Shown: positions 17,299 to 26,596 of the stretch, in pieces | How the letters are laid out: each line of letters begins with the position of its first letter | Numbering within the stretch: position 1 is the first letter of the stretch | Assembly: GCA_026410415.1 (NCBI GenBank) | Contig: JAPMLR010000002.1 | Coordinates: 413,010 to 477,009, forward strand | Direction: 5' to 3' | Length of the DNA: 64,000 nt | Origin: Denitratimonas yunnanensis (SeqCode) | Lineage (GTDB): Bacteria; Pseudomonadota; Gammaproteobacteria; Xanthomonadales; Xanthomonadaceae | Translations under genes and position numbers: made by a program | The notes under the pieces: generated by a model | The model's database searches: none | What the model was told of the DNA's origin: nothing | Seen by the model: the letters and a program-made list of their open reading frames with translations, nothing else

Positions 17299-20200
17299 AC
17301 TGAACCAACCCTGCCAACACCCCCTGCAATCTCTCTCGGTTCGCTGTCGCCAGCCGCGACAAGCCAATCTCCCGCGCCATGGTGATGATGGCTTCTTCTC
17401 CGTGCTTGCCGTCGGCGAGGATTTGGCGGGCGAGTGAACGGAGTTCTTGTTCGCAGATGTCGTCGAGGCTGCGTGCCTGGCTGTCGTCTGCGGGCCAACG
17501 GAAAGGAACATCGCTGCCGGGAAGGATGCCGGGCGGCCAGTAGAATGTGCCGGTGGGTTCTTCGCTGTGGGCGAAGCGGGGTTGGGTCAGGGTTTCGATG
17601 CGTTCCTGGATGCGGTGTCCGGTGCGTTGGAAGCCGTGGGCGCGGGCGATGCGTCGGGAGAGGGTGATATCCAGTACAGGGCCTTCGTGTTGGACGACGT
17701 GGTCGATCATGGCGCGTAGCACGGCGTCGTAGTCGGTGTCGAAGAAGCGTTCGGCGGAAAGACTGCCTTCGGGCACGGCATCTGCCGGGTAACTGGGCGT
17801 GAAATGGGGACGCGAGTCGTGGTCTGGCGGCGACGGTGTTTCCGGCGTGGCACTGACGCCTTGTGTGGGCGTGCTTGCACCGCTGGCGTAGGCCGGCTCC
17901 TGCGTGGTTTTGGTTTCTGCGGATTCGCGGTTTTTGCTGTTGGCGGATTCGCTTGCACTGAGGGAGATGGCGGCCAAGGCGGCATCGACGGTTTGGCTGG
18001 CGTGTGCGAGGCTGGAGTCGATTTCAGAGGATGAGGGTTCGGTCGTGGATGCCGATTCGACAACGGCCGCTGCTGCTTCGGTTGTTCTTGTTTCGGCTTC
18101 GGCATCGGCCGCCGCCGCTGCTTCCGCTGCGGCGACGGCTGAGGCCTGTTTTTCGGCTTCCGCCGCGCGGCGCGCGCGGTCTTGTTCCAGCCGTCCGCGC
18201 AAATGCGCGTGCACGCGCTCCAGTGTGCCACCGGGGTTGACCCACCAATCGGTAGACCAGATGCGAGTGATGTCCCAGCCGAGGCCGCGCAGCACCTGTT
18301 CGCGCAATTTGTCGCGATCGCGTGCGGTGGCGGCGCGGTGGTAGGTCGCGCCGTCGCATTCCACGCCGGCCAGATAGCGGCCGGGGAAGTCGGGATGCAC
18401 CACGCCGAGATCGATTCGGAACTTGGATGCGCCGATCTGTGTGTGCACCTCCCATCCCTTGCGTTGCAATGCGGTAGCCACGGCAGCCTCGAAGGGACTG
18501 TCGAAATCGCCCTGGCTGCCGTGATGGGCTTCGGCCAGTGCGCGGGCGCCGCGTTCGGCGAATTCGAGGAAGTGCTTGAGATCGCGCACGCCGAGCGCCT
18601 TGGTGCGGGCCAAGTCCATCTGCTCGCCGCGCAAGCTGGAGAACACCCGCAGTTCGTGCCGGGCGCGCGTCACCGCCACGTTGAGGCGTCGCTCGCCGCC
18701 ATCGCGATTGAGCGGGCCGAAGTTCATCGACACCACGCCGCTCAGGTCCGGCCCGTAGGTGATCGAGAAGTACATGATGTCGCGCTCGTCGCCTTGCACG
18801 CTTTCCAGGTTTTTCACGAACACCGGTTCGAGCTCGACTTCGGAAAAGTACGGCTCCAGGTCGGGATCGTTGCGGCGCTCGGCATCGAGCAGGTCTTCGA
18901 TCAGGCGCTGCTGCTCGGTGTTGAAAGTCACCACACCGATGGTCAGCTTCGACTCGCGGAAACCGGGCGATTTCAGTCGCGCCACCACGTCGGCCACCAG
19001 CGCCTTGGCTTCCGGCTGATTGATGCGTGCGCCGCCCTTTTCATAGCGTCCGTCCACGTAGTGGAAGCTCACCGCGCGATCATCGGTGACCGGCGAGGGG
19101 AAGGTAACCAAGCCGCCGTGGTAGTAGCGATGGTTGCTGAAGGCGATCAGGCTTTCGTGGCGGGAGCGGTAGTGCCAGCTCAGGTTGAGCGTCGGCAGGC
19201 TGGCGCCGAGGCATTCGTCGAGGATGCTTTCTAGATCGCCTTCGACATCGTCCGAATCCAGTTCGGAGCTGTCGGCGCGGTCGAAGAAGTTGGTCGGCGG
19301 CAATTGCTTGGGATCGCCCACCATGACCACCTGACGGGCGCGAGCCATGGCACCGATGGCATCCCAGACGGGAATCTGCGAAGCCTCGTCGAAGATCACG
19401 ATATCGAAGTTGCTGGCATCGGCGGACAGGTACTGGGCAATGGACAGCGGGCTCATCAGCAGGCATGGAGCCAACTTGAGCACCACCGAGGGAATTTCCT
19501 GCAGAAGTTGTCGCAACGGTTTGTGTGCACGCTTCTTCGTCATTTCGTGACGCAAAATGCCCCATTCGCTGTTGCGGTGAATGTTTTCCACCGAGGGCAG
19601 GTCAGCGCAGAGTCGGGCACGGATCAGCTGGCGGGTGACTTGGGTGAACTCTTCGTCTAGTGCGCGGAAGGCCTGAATGCGTTGTTCGTGTTCGGCGGAC
19701 ACGAAGCGCCTGAGTACTTCGTCGTCGTCCACTGCTTCACCGAGCCACCAGCGCGCATAGTTCACTTCGAAGGCGCGCATGGCGTCGGCCGGCGGCACGC
19801 TGCCGGTTTCGATGGCACCCGCCAGTGCAGCCAGGCCTGCCGAACGGGCCTCCACTTGGACGTGACGCCATGCGCACCACGCATGCAGGTTGGGCTGTGC
19901 CTCGATCACGCGAGCGGCGCTCTCAGTCAGTACCGTGTCGCTCTGTTCCTTGAAGACGGCCAATACGTCATCGGTCTGTTCCGCCACGCTGCCGAAGGCG
20001 TCGATGGCGGCAGTGAGTTCAGCGACTTGCTCGGACAGCTGCCGGCAGGGCGTTCCGAGTACGCCGGCTGGACGCAGATCTTGCGGACGATTCAGCAGGA
20101 CGTGATGCAGCGCGGCGCGCACGGAGCTGGCAGATTCACTCAGGCCCGCAAGGCCCGCCTTAAACAATTCGTGGAACCGTGTGGCGCGGGCGATGGCGTC

Positions 20201-23200
20201 GAGATCGGTATCCAGCCCGTTCCAAAGCCCGGGGCAGTCCGTATGCAGGTTGGACAATGCCTGCACTTGGGCTTCGCATTCCGCGCGCGCTTGCAGCACG
20301 GCGTGCTGCGCTTGAAGCGTCGGACCACAGCGACCTTCCGCGACGGCTTCATTGGGGGTGGGCAGTTGGCCACGATCACCCAATGCTTCGCGTGCCTGCT
20401 CGAAAGCGAGCGCGGCGCGCAGCAGATCCAGATCGGTTTCGTGACCACGCCACAAGCCATGGCTGGGTTCGGACAGCGGTGCACACTCGGACAGTTGCTG
20501 CTCGATTGCGTGCAGGGCCTTCAGCCGCTTGGCGTCATTGGCCCAGCGATCCCCGCAATAGCCTTCCAGTGCGTGCGTGGTGCCGGAGAGCACGAAAGGC
20601 CGTTGGCCGCGCGCGGCCTGCAAGGCGGTATTGGCTTTGAGGGCGCTGCGGGCGTAATCGCTGCGGGTCTTCAGGCCCGCCCAGACGCCTTCGGTAGCAG
20701 GACCGGGGTTGAGGCTTTCAACTTCACTTTCCAGGCTTCGGATGCGAACCAGTGCATCGAGGTCGTCGGCAACCTGTGCTTCGCCGACACCTTCCATCAC
20801 GGCTTCCAGAGCCTTGCGCACGCGTCGCTTGCCCAGCCATGACATCGGCCAAACTGATTTCTCCGCCTTGGCCCACTCGCGTTGCAACTGCACGACATTG
20901 ATATGGGCAATGCCTGCACCGTACTTGACCGATAGACCGCCGCGACGTTGTTTGATTTCTTCGATGTGTTGAACGCCGCGCTCCAGTTCATCGCTGATCG
21001 CGGGTGGCCACGGCGTGCCCAGCTCGGCATGAATTTCTCGATACCTGCAGAGCAAATCGATGGCGTGACCCAGACGCGTACGCAGCGCCTCCGGCCAAGC
21101 CGGGATCAGCTTCGTGGAGAGTGCGCGGTGTTCTGTCAGCAGTGCGTTGCCGGTGGCGAGCTCGGCACAAATTCGCTCACTGTCTGGAGCCAGACAGAAG
21201 GCCCACGGTTGCGTGGCGGAGTGAGGCAAGGCTTTGCCCAAAACGCCCAGCACCGAACGCACGGAGTGCGTGAGCGATGGCCACTGAATGCCGAGGTTTT
21301 CGCCAATGGCGGACGCGGTGGAAGTCACCGCGAGGCTGGCCTCATGCAGGGCTTGTGCGGCCTGAACCAGTTCCTGCTGCCAACGCACAGACCATTGTGT
21401 GGCATGCACGGGTGACAAAGGCGCGGTGGTCGACAGGTGGTCGGTTCCAATGGCCGTTGCGTTGGCATGCAGTCGATCAGCCAGTTCACGCAGTGCGGCA
21501 TAGGCGGCTTCGTCGTGTGCATCGTACGTGGCCCAGCGCAAGCCAAGCTTGGGTTGCGAGTCCCCGGCCACCACCACGCCGATGGCGCGGTGGATGCTCC
21601 AGCCGTTGCGGTGTCTCCGATGCAGGCGCTCGACATACGTGGAAAGCTGTTCGCGCAAGCGGTTCAGTTGCTGCGACTTGGTTGTCCATTCCGCCGTATC
21701 GATTTCACCCTTGGCCTCCCAGGAGTGCTGCAATTGGCTCAGTACATCGAGCTTTTTGCTTTTGTTGGAATGCAGCTCCAGACAGAACTCGCCAAGGCCC
21801 ACGTCGCGCAGGCGGCGATACACCACATCCAGCGCGGCGATCTTTTCTGCAACGAACAGCACGCGCTTGCCTTCAGCCAGGCATTGCGCGATTAGATTGG
21901 CGATGGTCTGGCTCTTGCCGGTGCCTGGTGGCCCAATCAGGACGAAATCCTTGCCCTTGGCTGCCGCCATGACCGCTGAAAGCTGCGAGGAGTCCGCCGG
22001 CAGCGGGCTGAAGACCTTGTCTGGCGGATAGTCCTTGTCGAGCGTGCGGGCATCCGGAAAGCGGATGCTAGATGGATAAGGGTTTCGAGGTGTGTCCAGC
22101 AAGTGGGCGACCACCGGTGATTTGCGCAGGTCGTCGGTACGTTCCGACAGGTCTTTCCACATCAGGAACTTGGCGAACGAGAACATCGAGAGCACGACGT
22201 CTTCGCTGGCTTCCCAGCCACGAATGTCCTTGATTGCAGCCCGTACACGGGTCCAGATGCCGTGGATGTCGATCCCTGAGTCATCACGTGGGAGCTCGTT
22301 CAGCGGAATCCCGAGCTCCAGTTGATGGTCCTGCCGCAGCATTTCGACCAGTGTCGGATTGAACCTCGCCTCATCTTCATGGGACTGCAACGTGAAGCCT
22401 GAGCGTGCACTCTTTCGCCCAAGGGTGACGGGAACGAGGATCAGCGGAGCCCGGAAGCGGGTGTCAGGCCGATCATTACGTGTCCAGGCAAGGAATCCCA
22501 TCGCGAGAAACAACGTATTTGCGCCGCCTTCCTGAAGGGAATTGCGGGCGCTGCGGAACAGCTCGGTGAGCCGTGTGTCGAGCTCGTTCTGCGGCAAGCG
22601 GACAAATACGTTGCCGCGCTTGAGACCGTCGGCGGCATGGGCGGCGCGCACATTCTCATTGGTGCGGGACTCGTGCAGGTGCTGGCTGCGAGGGTCGCGA
22701 CCTTCCATCAAGTCAGGACTTTGCAGCAGCTTGATCGTCTGGCCTTCCGCCAGCGCGTCTTCAAGGTCCGGTGCAGAGACGTCCAGTGCGAGGCTGCGCT
22801 TGCCTGGCTTGAAGTTGAGCAGGGCATTGCGCAGTGACAGATCCAGCAGCTTGCGCTGCCAGCGTGCCAGCCTGTCCTTTGGATCAAGTGCAGCAGTGGG
22901 CACTTCACCGCTGAACTTACCGGGCAGTTCCGGCGGGGGTTCGATGGTGAAGGGTTCGTCCGGCGGGGCATCGATGGTGGGTTCGGCCTGGATGGCTTGC
23001 GCCAGTGCCAGCGGACGAATGCGTGCCATGCGTGCACGGCGGATATCGACCACCAGCTCGAAGGAATCATCCTCGCTCTCGGACAGCTGCTGGTTTGCGC
23101 GGGCGATGGCTTGGCTGAACGTCACCGCTTTGCCCTGTGCGGCAAGCGTGGTCTCGAAAACCAGAAGCTCTTGCAACTTCACCCGTTTCCGGATTGCAGT

Positions 23201-24112
23201 CACGTCATCGACAACGGCGGTTGAAAATTCTTCGTTGCGAAGCCAAACGCCAACAAATGAATGCCCTCGGGTGAAGATAAGAATCGGGTTCAAGCTGGCT
23301 TGTTCTAGGCAGGCGCCAAACAGCAGACTCAGGTCGAAACAGGTCGCCAGTCCGGCATCCAGAATCTGGCCAGGCGCTCGAACCTTCTGTCCGCTCATCT
23401 CGAAGCTGGCAGGTGGCAGTGCGTAGTTGAGGCGCTGCGCCAGCACCGAGGTCCAGATGGCGGAGGCCAGCTCCCATGCCCGCTGTGCGCCCTCCGAATA
23501 GCCGTTGATCGCGCCGGATTTTCCGGAAAGCTCAAGCGACTTGGCTGCACCCTTCAAAAGGCGATCAATCGCTGGATCGTTGGGCTGCACGAACGCAGCG
23601 ACCATTTCCGGCAATTGGCCAATCCCGCCCCACTGATTTCGTGCGAGCAGTTCGACTTGGACTTCGTGTTGTGCCAGCGACCTGTCGGGCTCCGCATCGC
23701 TGGATAGCGTGAACGTCAGCGTTGCCGGCTCGGCTTCGGTCAGTCGTGACAGCAATGCACCGTCGAGTCGAACATCCAGATCAGTCAGGTGGTACGTCTC
23801 GCCAGCGCGTACCGCATCCAAGTGCCAAGCGCGAGCCTTGATGAAGGCCGGTTCGGACGACAGGCGAAGGGTCAAGTTGGCCTGTGTCGAGTCGGCATTG
23901 TTGACGATGGTCAACTCATGGATTGTCGGCACCGAGTTCTGGAAGTCAGCCAAATTCATCTTCGCGGCTGCGCTGGCACGAATTTCGATCCCGGGTGCTG
24001 ATGATGAGTGCGATTCGGATGCTTGAATGACGCGGCCTGCGTCCACAGGCTCGCTGGATTCCCCTGTCACGTCTGATTCCCCTGTTTCCCGCTTCACTAC
24101 TGAACGGAGCAC
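17297..24112 (-). CDS. Giant DUF4011 helicase-nuclease, Hhe-type antiphage defence protein
   Basis: A 2271-residue single-gene protein. Order seen: an N-terminal Ig-like region (about 45-170); a transglutaminase-like domain with Cys258 (TCFDLSLLFGACLEQ), His284 (GHSFVGVWL) and Asp302/303; a DUF4011 region (about 440-690); an SF1 helicase with Walker A GPPGTGKS (Lys733), a long insert, Walker B FDEAS (Asp1575-Glu1576), GDPKQLPP, SWHYRSRHE, QGDERDI and VAVTRARHE; a Vsr/DUF559-like PD-(D/E)XK nuclease (Asp1901, Glu1918-Cys-Asp1920); an Ala/Glu/Ser-rich linker (about 1960-2110); and a DUF3320-like C-terminus. The DUF4011-helicase-Vsr combination is the one I recall as the Hhe defence system. Start codon is GTG; Met52 is too late because the conserved N-terminal domain already begins before it. 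Flanked by an IS remnant and a decayed integrase. Confidence 0.85.
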   Translation of the reverse strand: MLRSVVKRETGESDVTGESSEPVDAGRVIQASESHSSSAPGIEIRASAAAKMNLADFQNSVPTIHELTIVNNADSTQANLTLRLSSEPAFIKARAWHLDAVRAGETYHLTDLDVRLDGALLSRLTEAEPATLTFTLSSDAEPDRSLAQHEVQVELLARNQWGGIGQLPEMVAAFVQPNDPAIDRLLKGAAKSLELSGKSGAINGYSEGAQRAWELASAIWTSVLAQRLNYALPPASFEMSGQKVRAPGQILDAGLATCFDLSLLFGACLEQASLNPILIFTRGHSFVGVWLRNEEFSTAVVDDVTAIRKRVKLQELLVFETTLAAQGKAVTFSQAIARANQQLSESEDDSFELVVDIRRARMARIRPLALAQAIQAEPTIDAPPDEPFTIEPPPELPGKFSGEVPTAALDPKDRLARWQRKLLDLSLRNALLNFKPGKRSLALDVSAPDLEDALAEGQTIKLLQSPDLMEGRDPRSQHLHESRTNENVRAAHAADGLKRGNVFVRLPQNELDTRLTELFRSARNSLQEGGANTLFLAMGFLAWTRNDRPDTRFRAPLILVPVTLGRKSARSGFTLQSHEDEARFNPTLVEMLRQDHQLELGIPLNELPRDDSGIDIHGIWTRVRAAIKDIRGWEASEDVVLSMFSFAKFLMWKDLSERTDDLRKSPVVAHLLDTPRNPYPSSIRFPDARTLDKDYPPDKVFSPLPADSSQLSAVMAAAKGKDFVLIGPPGTGKSQTIANLIAQCLAEGKRVLFVAEKIAALDVVYRRLRDVGLGEFCLELHSNKSKKLDVLSQLQHSWEAKGEIDTAEWTTKSQQLNRLREQLSTYVERLHRRHRNGWSIHRAIGVVVAGDSQPKLGLRWATYDAHDEAAYAALRELADRLHANATAIGTDHLSTTAPLSPVHATQWSVRWQQELVQAAQALHEASLAVTSTASAIGENLGIQWPSLTHSVRSVLGVLGKALPHSATQPWAFCLAPDSERICAELATGNALLTEHRALSTKLIPAWPEALRTRLGHAIDLLCRYREIHAELGTPWPPAISDELERGVQHIEEIKQRRGGLSVKYGAGIAHINVVQLQREWAKAEKSVWPMSWLGKRRVRKALEAVMEGVGEAQVADDLDALVRIRSLESEVESLNPGPATEGVWAGLKTRSDYARSALKANTALQAARGQRPFVLSGTTHALEGYCGDRWANDAKRLKALHAIEQQLSECAPLSEPSHGLWRGHETDLDLLRAALAFEQAREALGDRGQLPTPNEAVAEGRCGPTLQAQHAVLQARAECEAQVQALSNLHTDCPGLWNGLDTDLDAIARATRFHELFKAGLAGLSESASSVRAALHHVLLNRPQDLRPAGVLGTPCRQLSEQVAELTAAIDAFGSVAEQTDDVLAVFKEQSDTVLTESAARVIEAQPNLHAWCAWRHVQVEARSAGLAALAGAIETGSVPPADAMRAFEVNYARWWLGEAVDDDEVLRRFVSAEHEQRIQAFRALDEEFTQVTRQLIRARLCADLPSVENIHRNSEWGILRHEMTKKRAHKPLRQLLQEIPSVVLKLAPCLLMSPLSIAQYLSADASNFDIVIFDEASQIPVWDAIGAMARARQVVMVGDPKQLPPTNFFDRADSSELDSDDVEGDLESILDECLGASLPTLNLSWHYRSRHESLIAFSNHRYYHGGLVTFPSPVTDDRAVSFHYVDGRYEKGGARINQPEAKALVADVVARLKSPGFRESKLTIGVVTFNTEQQRLIEDLLDAERRNDPDLEPYFSEVELEPVFVKNLESVQGDERDIMYFSITYGPDLSGVVSMNFGPLNRDGGERRLNVAVTRARHELRVFSSLRGEQMDLARTKALGVRDLKHFLEFAERGARALAEAHHGSQGDFDSPFEAAVATALQRKGWEVHTQIGASKFRIDLGVVHPDFPGRYLAGVECDGATYHRAATARDRDKLREQVLRGLGWDITRIWSTDWWVNPGGTLERVHAHLRGRLEQDRARRAAEAEKQASAVAAAEAAAAADAEAETRTTEAAAAVVESASTTEPSSSEIDSSLAHASQTVDAALAAISLSASESANSKNRESAETKTTQEPAYASGASTPTQGVSATPETPSPPDHDSRPHFTPSYPADAVPEGSLSAERFFDTDYDAVLRAMIDHVVQHEGPVLDITLSRRIARAHGFQRTGHRIQERIETLTQPRFAHSEEPTGTFYWPPGILPGSDVPFRWPADDSQARSLDDICEQELRSLARQILADGKHGEEAIITMAREIGLSRLATANRERLQGVLAGLVQ

Positions 24113-24131
24113 GAACGAATATACTTGTTCG
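24112..24131. promoter_or_regulatory. Inverted repeat at the start of the defence-type gene
   Basis: CGAAC and GTTCG arms separated by ten AT-rich bases lie across the GTG start of the giant gene. Dyads placed here often bind a repressor, but no regulator gene is adjacent; the assignment is a guess from position and symmetry. Confidence 0.3.
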
Positions 24132-24391
24132 CTCGCACAGGGGCATCTTGATGAGGAATTTTGAAAATCTTGCTACTTGGGATTTTGCGCGGGTTTCGCG
24201 CCAGCCTGGGAGGATTGGGCTGGGGGAGCTCATCCGGGGCGCTGATACCAGAAGCAGTCTGTAAGTTGGGCCTTGGTTGCGCACAGTGAGGCTTCCCGCT
24301 CTTCACTTGGCACGGAGAAGGTTGACAGCTTCAACCTCACTGGTGGCCTTCAGGAGTTAGCGCGCGCCCATTAAGTCGCGAGCTGCACCTG
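24113..24391. other. Non-coding interval between defence-type gene and broken integrase
   Basis: 279 bases with no convincing gene on either strand; visibly poorer in G+C than the surroundings in its first 80 bases. It presumably contains the promoter of the minus-strand giant gene and the 3' end of the integrase. No repeat of dusA sequence was found here. Confidence 0.5.
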
Positions 24392-25453
24392 TCACTGACA
24401 CAGCTTGATATCCGCCGCCTTCAGATTGGTATAACGCTTCAACGTCGCCCAGCTCCGGTGTCCGGTGAAGTGTGCCACTTCGTGGATCTGGTATCCGGCC
24501 TCGAACAGGCGGCAGGTGGCTTCGTGGCGGAGGTCGTGGAAGCGCAGATCCTTGATGCCCAGCATGTGACAGGCGCGGGTGAAGGCGGCGCTGACAGACT
24601 TTGGAGGTGTAAGGGAAGATCAGCAGCTCCGTTCTCGGCTGCCTGTCGATGATCGCCAAGGCCTCTTGGGTGAGCTTGACGGCGACGTCATTGCCAATGG
24701 TGTGTTCGGGATCTTTCATGTCCCGAATCACGATGGTCATGGCGTCCCGGTCGATGTCGTCCCAGCGTAGTCGGCAGATTTCGTCCATGCGCCGGGCGGA
24801 TGCGATGGCGAACGCCATGATCTCGTGCATCGGGATTTGGCGACGGCCGTCGCCACGACCGAACCATGCGGCCAGTTTCTGGATTTCAGTCTCCGTCGGG
24901 CGCCGGCTTCGGCTGCGGGATTTGGCGGTGAACTTAAGGTGCGGCAGGCGTGGCTGGCGTCTTCCACGGCTTGCAGGTTGACCGGCAGGCCCCAGGCGGC
25001 CCGGGCCGTCTTGAGCACGGTTCGGATCCAGATGAGGTCGTTGTTGCAGGTCGATGGTCCGGTGCCCGAGAGACGGCGCTGGCGCACGTGTTCCACCAGT
25101 TGATCGGTGGTCAGGGTCGAAGCATCCCACTCGCCGACGAGTCTTTGCAGTAGGCGCAGGTGGTGTTCCTTGGTGCGGCCCCAACGCTGGATGCTGCTGA
25201 GCTCCTTGACGTAGCGGTCGATGAGGGAAGCGATGCTGATGCCGTCTGCCAAGGGTAGTGTTGCGACCGCTTTTTCACCGGCGCCGTGGCGTTTGAGCGT
25301 CCCTTCACGCTCCCGTGCCCATTGAACAGCGAGCGACTTGGCACGGAAACTGCGTGTCTCCTGATGGAGAACGGCGTTGCCTCGCATGATGCGAATGGTT
25401 GCCCGGTGGCTCTTGGAACCGTCCTTGAGGCGGCGTGCGATGATGGTTGCCAT
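24392..25453 (-). pseudogene. Tyrosine recombinase (dusA-associated integrase) with two frameshifts
   Basis: Three consecutive blocks form one phage-type integrase of about 350 residues. The first (from MATIIARRLKDG) carries the arm- and core-binding domains down to about 24960. After a one-base loss the second block carries the catalytic Arg region (ASARRMDEICRLRWDDID) and the beta-hairpin Lys region. After a one-base gain near 24600 the third block returns to the first frame with HDLRHEA, TGHRSWATLKRY (catalytic His-x-x-Arg, His and Tyr) and a stop at 24392. Every catalytic residue is encoded but in different frames, so the gene as written is dead. It lies directly upstream of dusA on the opposite strand, the position of dusA-targeting integrases. 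Confidence 0.85.
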
Positions 25454-25456
25454 GAC

Positions 25457-25561
25457 TCACTGCTCCACAAGTCACTGCTCCGGAGAAAATGGAGCAGTAC
25501 GGGAGCACTATGTATCGAAGTGGTTCTGCAAGTCATTGAATTTTAAAGACAGTGGAGCAGT
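25457..25561. repeat. Four copies of an 8-bp box between integrase and dusA
   Basis: ACTGCTCC occurs directly repeated in TCACTGCTCC at 25457-25466 and 25472-25481, and its complement GGAGCAGT occurs at 25491-25498 and 25554-25561. The second and third copies form an 8-bp inverted repeat with a 9-base spacer. The cluster fills the space between the integrase start and the dusA start, where an attachment site and integrase arm sites would be expected; an operator is the alternative. Confidence 0.6.
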
Positions 25562-25567
25562 GGAAAA

Positions 25568-26596
25568 ATGCCAGAGATTGGCGCAGCCAGTCCAAAAAAG
25601 GTCGAAACATCAGCGCCTTATGGGGCATGGCGTGTGAGTGTTGCACCGATGATGGACTGGACCGACACCCATTGCCGTGCGTTCCATCGCGTGCTTGCGC
25701 CGGGTGCGCGGCTTTACACCGAGATGGTGCATGCCCAGGCGGTGATCCATGGAGATCGGCAGCGGCTGCTCGGGTTTGATCCGAGCGAGCATCCCGTGGC
25801 GCTGCAATTGGGGGGCAGCGATCCGGCCGCACTCGCCCAGGCCACGCGCATCGGTGTGGAATACGGGTACGACGAGGTCAATCTGAATTGCGGCTGCCCG
25901 TCGGATCGGGTCCAGGCCGGACGCTTCGGCGCGTGCCTGATGCGCGAGCCGATGCTGGTGGCCGAGTGCATTGCCGCGATGCGTGAGGCGTCAGGCAAGG
26001 TGCCGGTAACGGTGAAGTGTCGATTGGGCGTGGATGATCAGGACGAGTACGAAACCCTGCACGGCTTCATCGATGAGGTGGCGACAACGGGCTGCGACAC
26101 GTTCGTGGTGCATGCGCGCAAGGCGTGGTTGAAAGGACTCAGCCCGAAGGAGAACCGCGAAGTGCCGCCGCTGCGCTACGAGCACGTGCATCGGCTCAAG
26201 CAGGAGCGGCCCGACTTGCGCATTCTCATCAACGGTGGCATCGCGAATGTCGAGGCGGCATGGGAACAACTGCGCCACGTGGATGGCGTGATGCTCGGGC
26301 GCGTCGCCTATCACGACCCGTATGTCCTGCACCGACTGGATGCGGCTTTGTCCGGACGCGAACTGCGATCGCGTGACGCGTTGCTGTTGGCCTACCTTCC
26401 ATATGTGAAAGCGCGGTTGGCGGCGGGCGTTGCGCTGAAGCACATCACGCGGCATGTGCTTGGTCTGTTCCACGGCCAGCCGGGTGGGCGGGTGTTCCGA
26501 CAGGTGCTCAGCGAGGGTGCGTCGCGCCTCGATGCGGACACACGCCTGATCGAACGTGCGTTGGAGGCGGTGCGCCAGCATCGTGAGGCGGCCTGA
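25568..26596 (+). CDS. dusA: tRNA-dihydrouridine synthase DusA
   Basis: A 342-residue flavoenzyme that reduces U20 and U20a in tRNA D-loops. FMN-binding VSVAPMMDWTD, NLNCGCPSDRVQAG with the catalytic Cys, VKCRLGVDD, VHARKAWLKGLSPKENR and INGGI are all present, diagnostic for the DusA branch. The first 20 residues (MPEIGAASPKKVETSAPYGA) precede the conserved WRVSVAPMMDWTD and may have been supplied by the integrated element, as is known for dusA-integrating islands. Its stop overlaps the next ATG (TGATG), so it is translationally coupled to the amidinotransferase-like gene. Confidence 0.95.
   Translation: MPEIGAASPKKVETSAPYGAWRVSVAPMMDWTDTHCRAFHRVLAPGARLYTEMVHAQAVIHGDRQRLLGFDPSEHPVALQLGGSDPAALAQATRIGVEYGYDEVNLNCGCPSDRVQAGRFGACLMREPMLVAECIAAMREASGKVPVTVKCRLGVDDQDEYETLHGFIDEVATTGCDTFVVHARKAWLKGLSPKENREVPPLRYEHVHRLKQERPDLRILINGGIANVEAAWEQLRHVDGVMLGRVAYHDPYVLHRLDAALSGRELRSRDALLLAYLPYVKARLAAGVALKHITRHVLGLFHGQPGGRVFRQVLSEGASRLDADTRLIERALEAVRQHREAA

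Noticed and set aside
16200..25567. Duplicate of the dusA 5' end as the second attachment site
   Set aside because: I looked for the ATGATGGACTGG region of dusA near 16.2-17.3 kb and 24.1-24.4 kb and did not find a copy; the far end of the element is probably lost.
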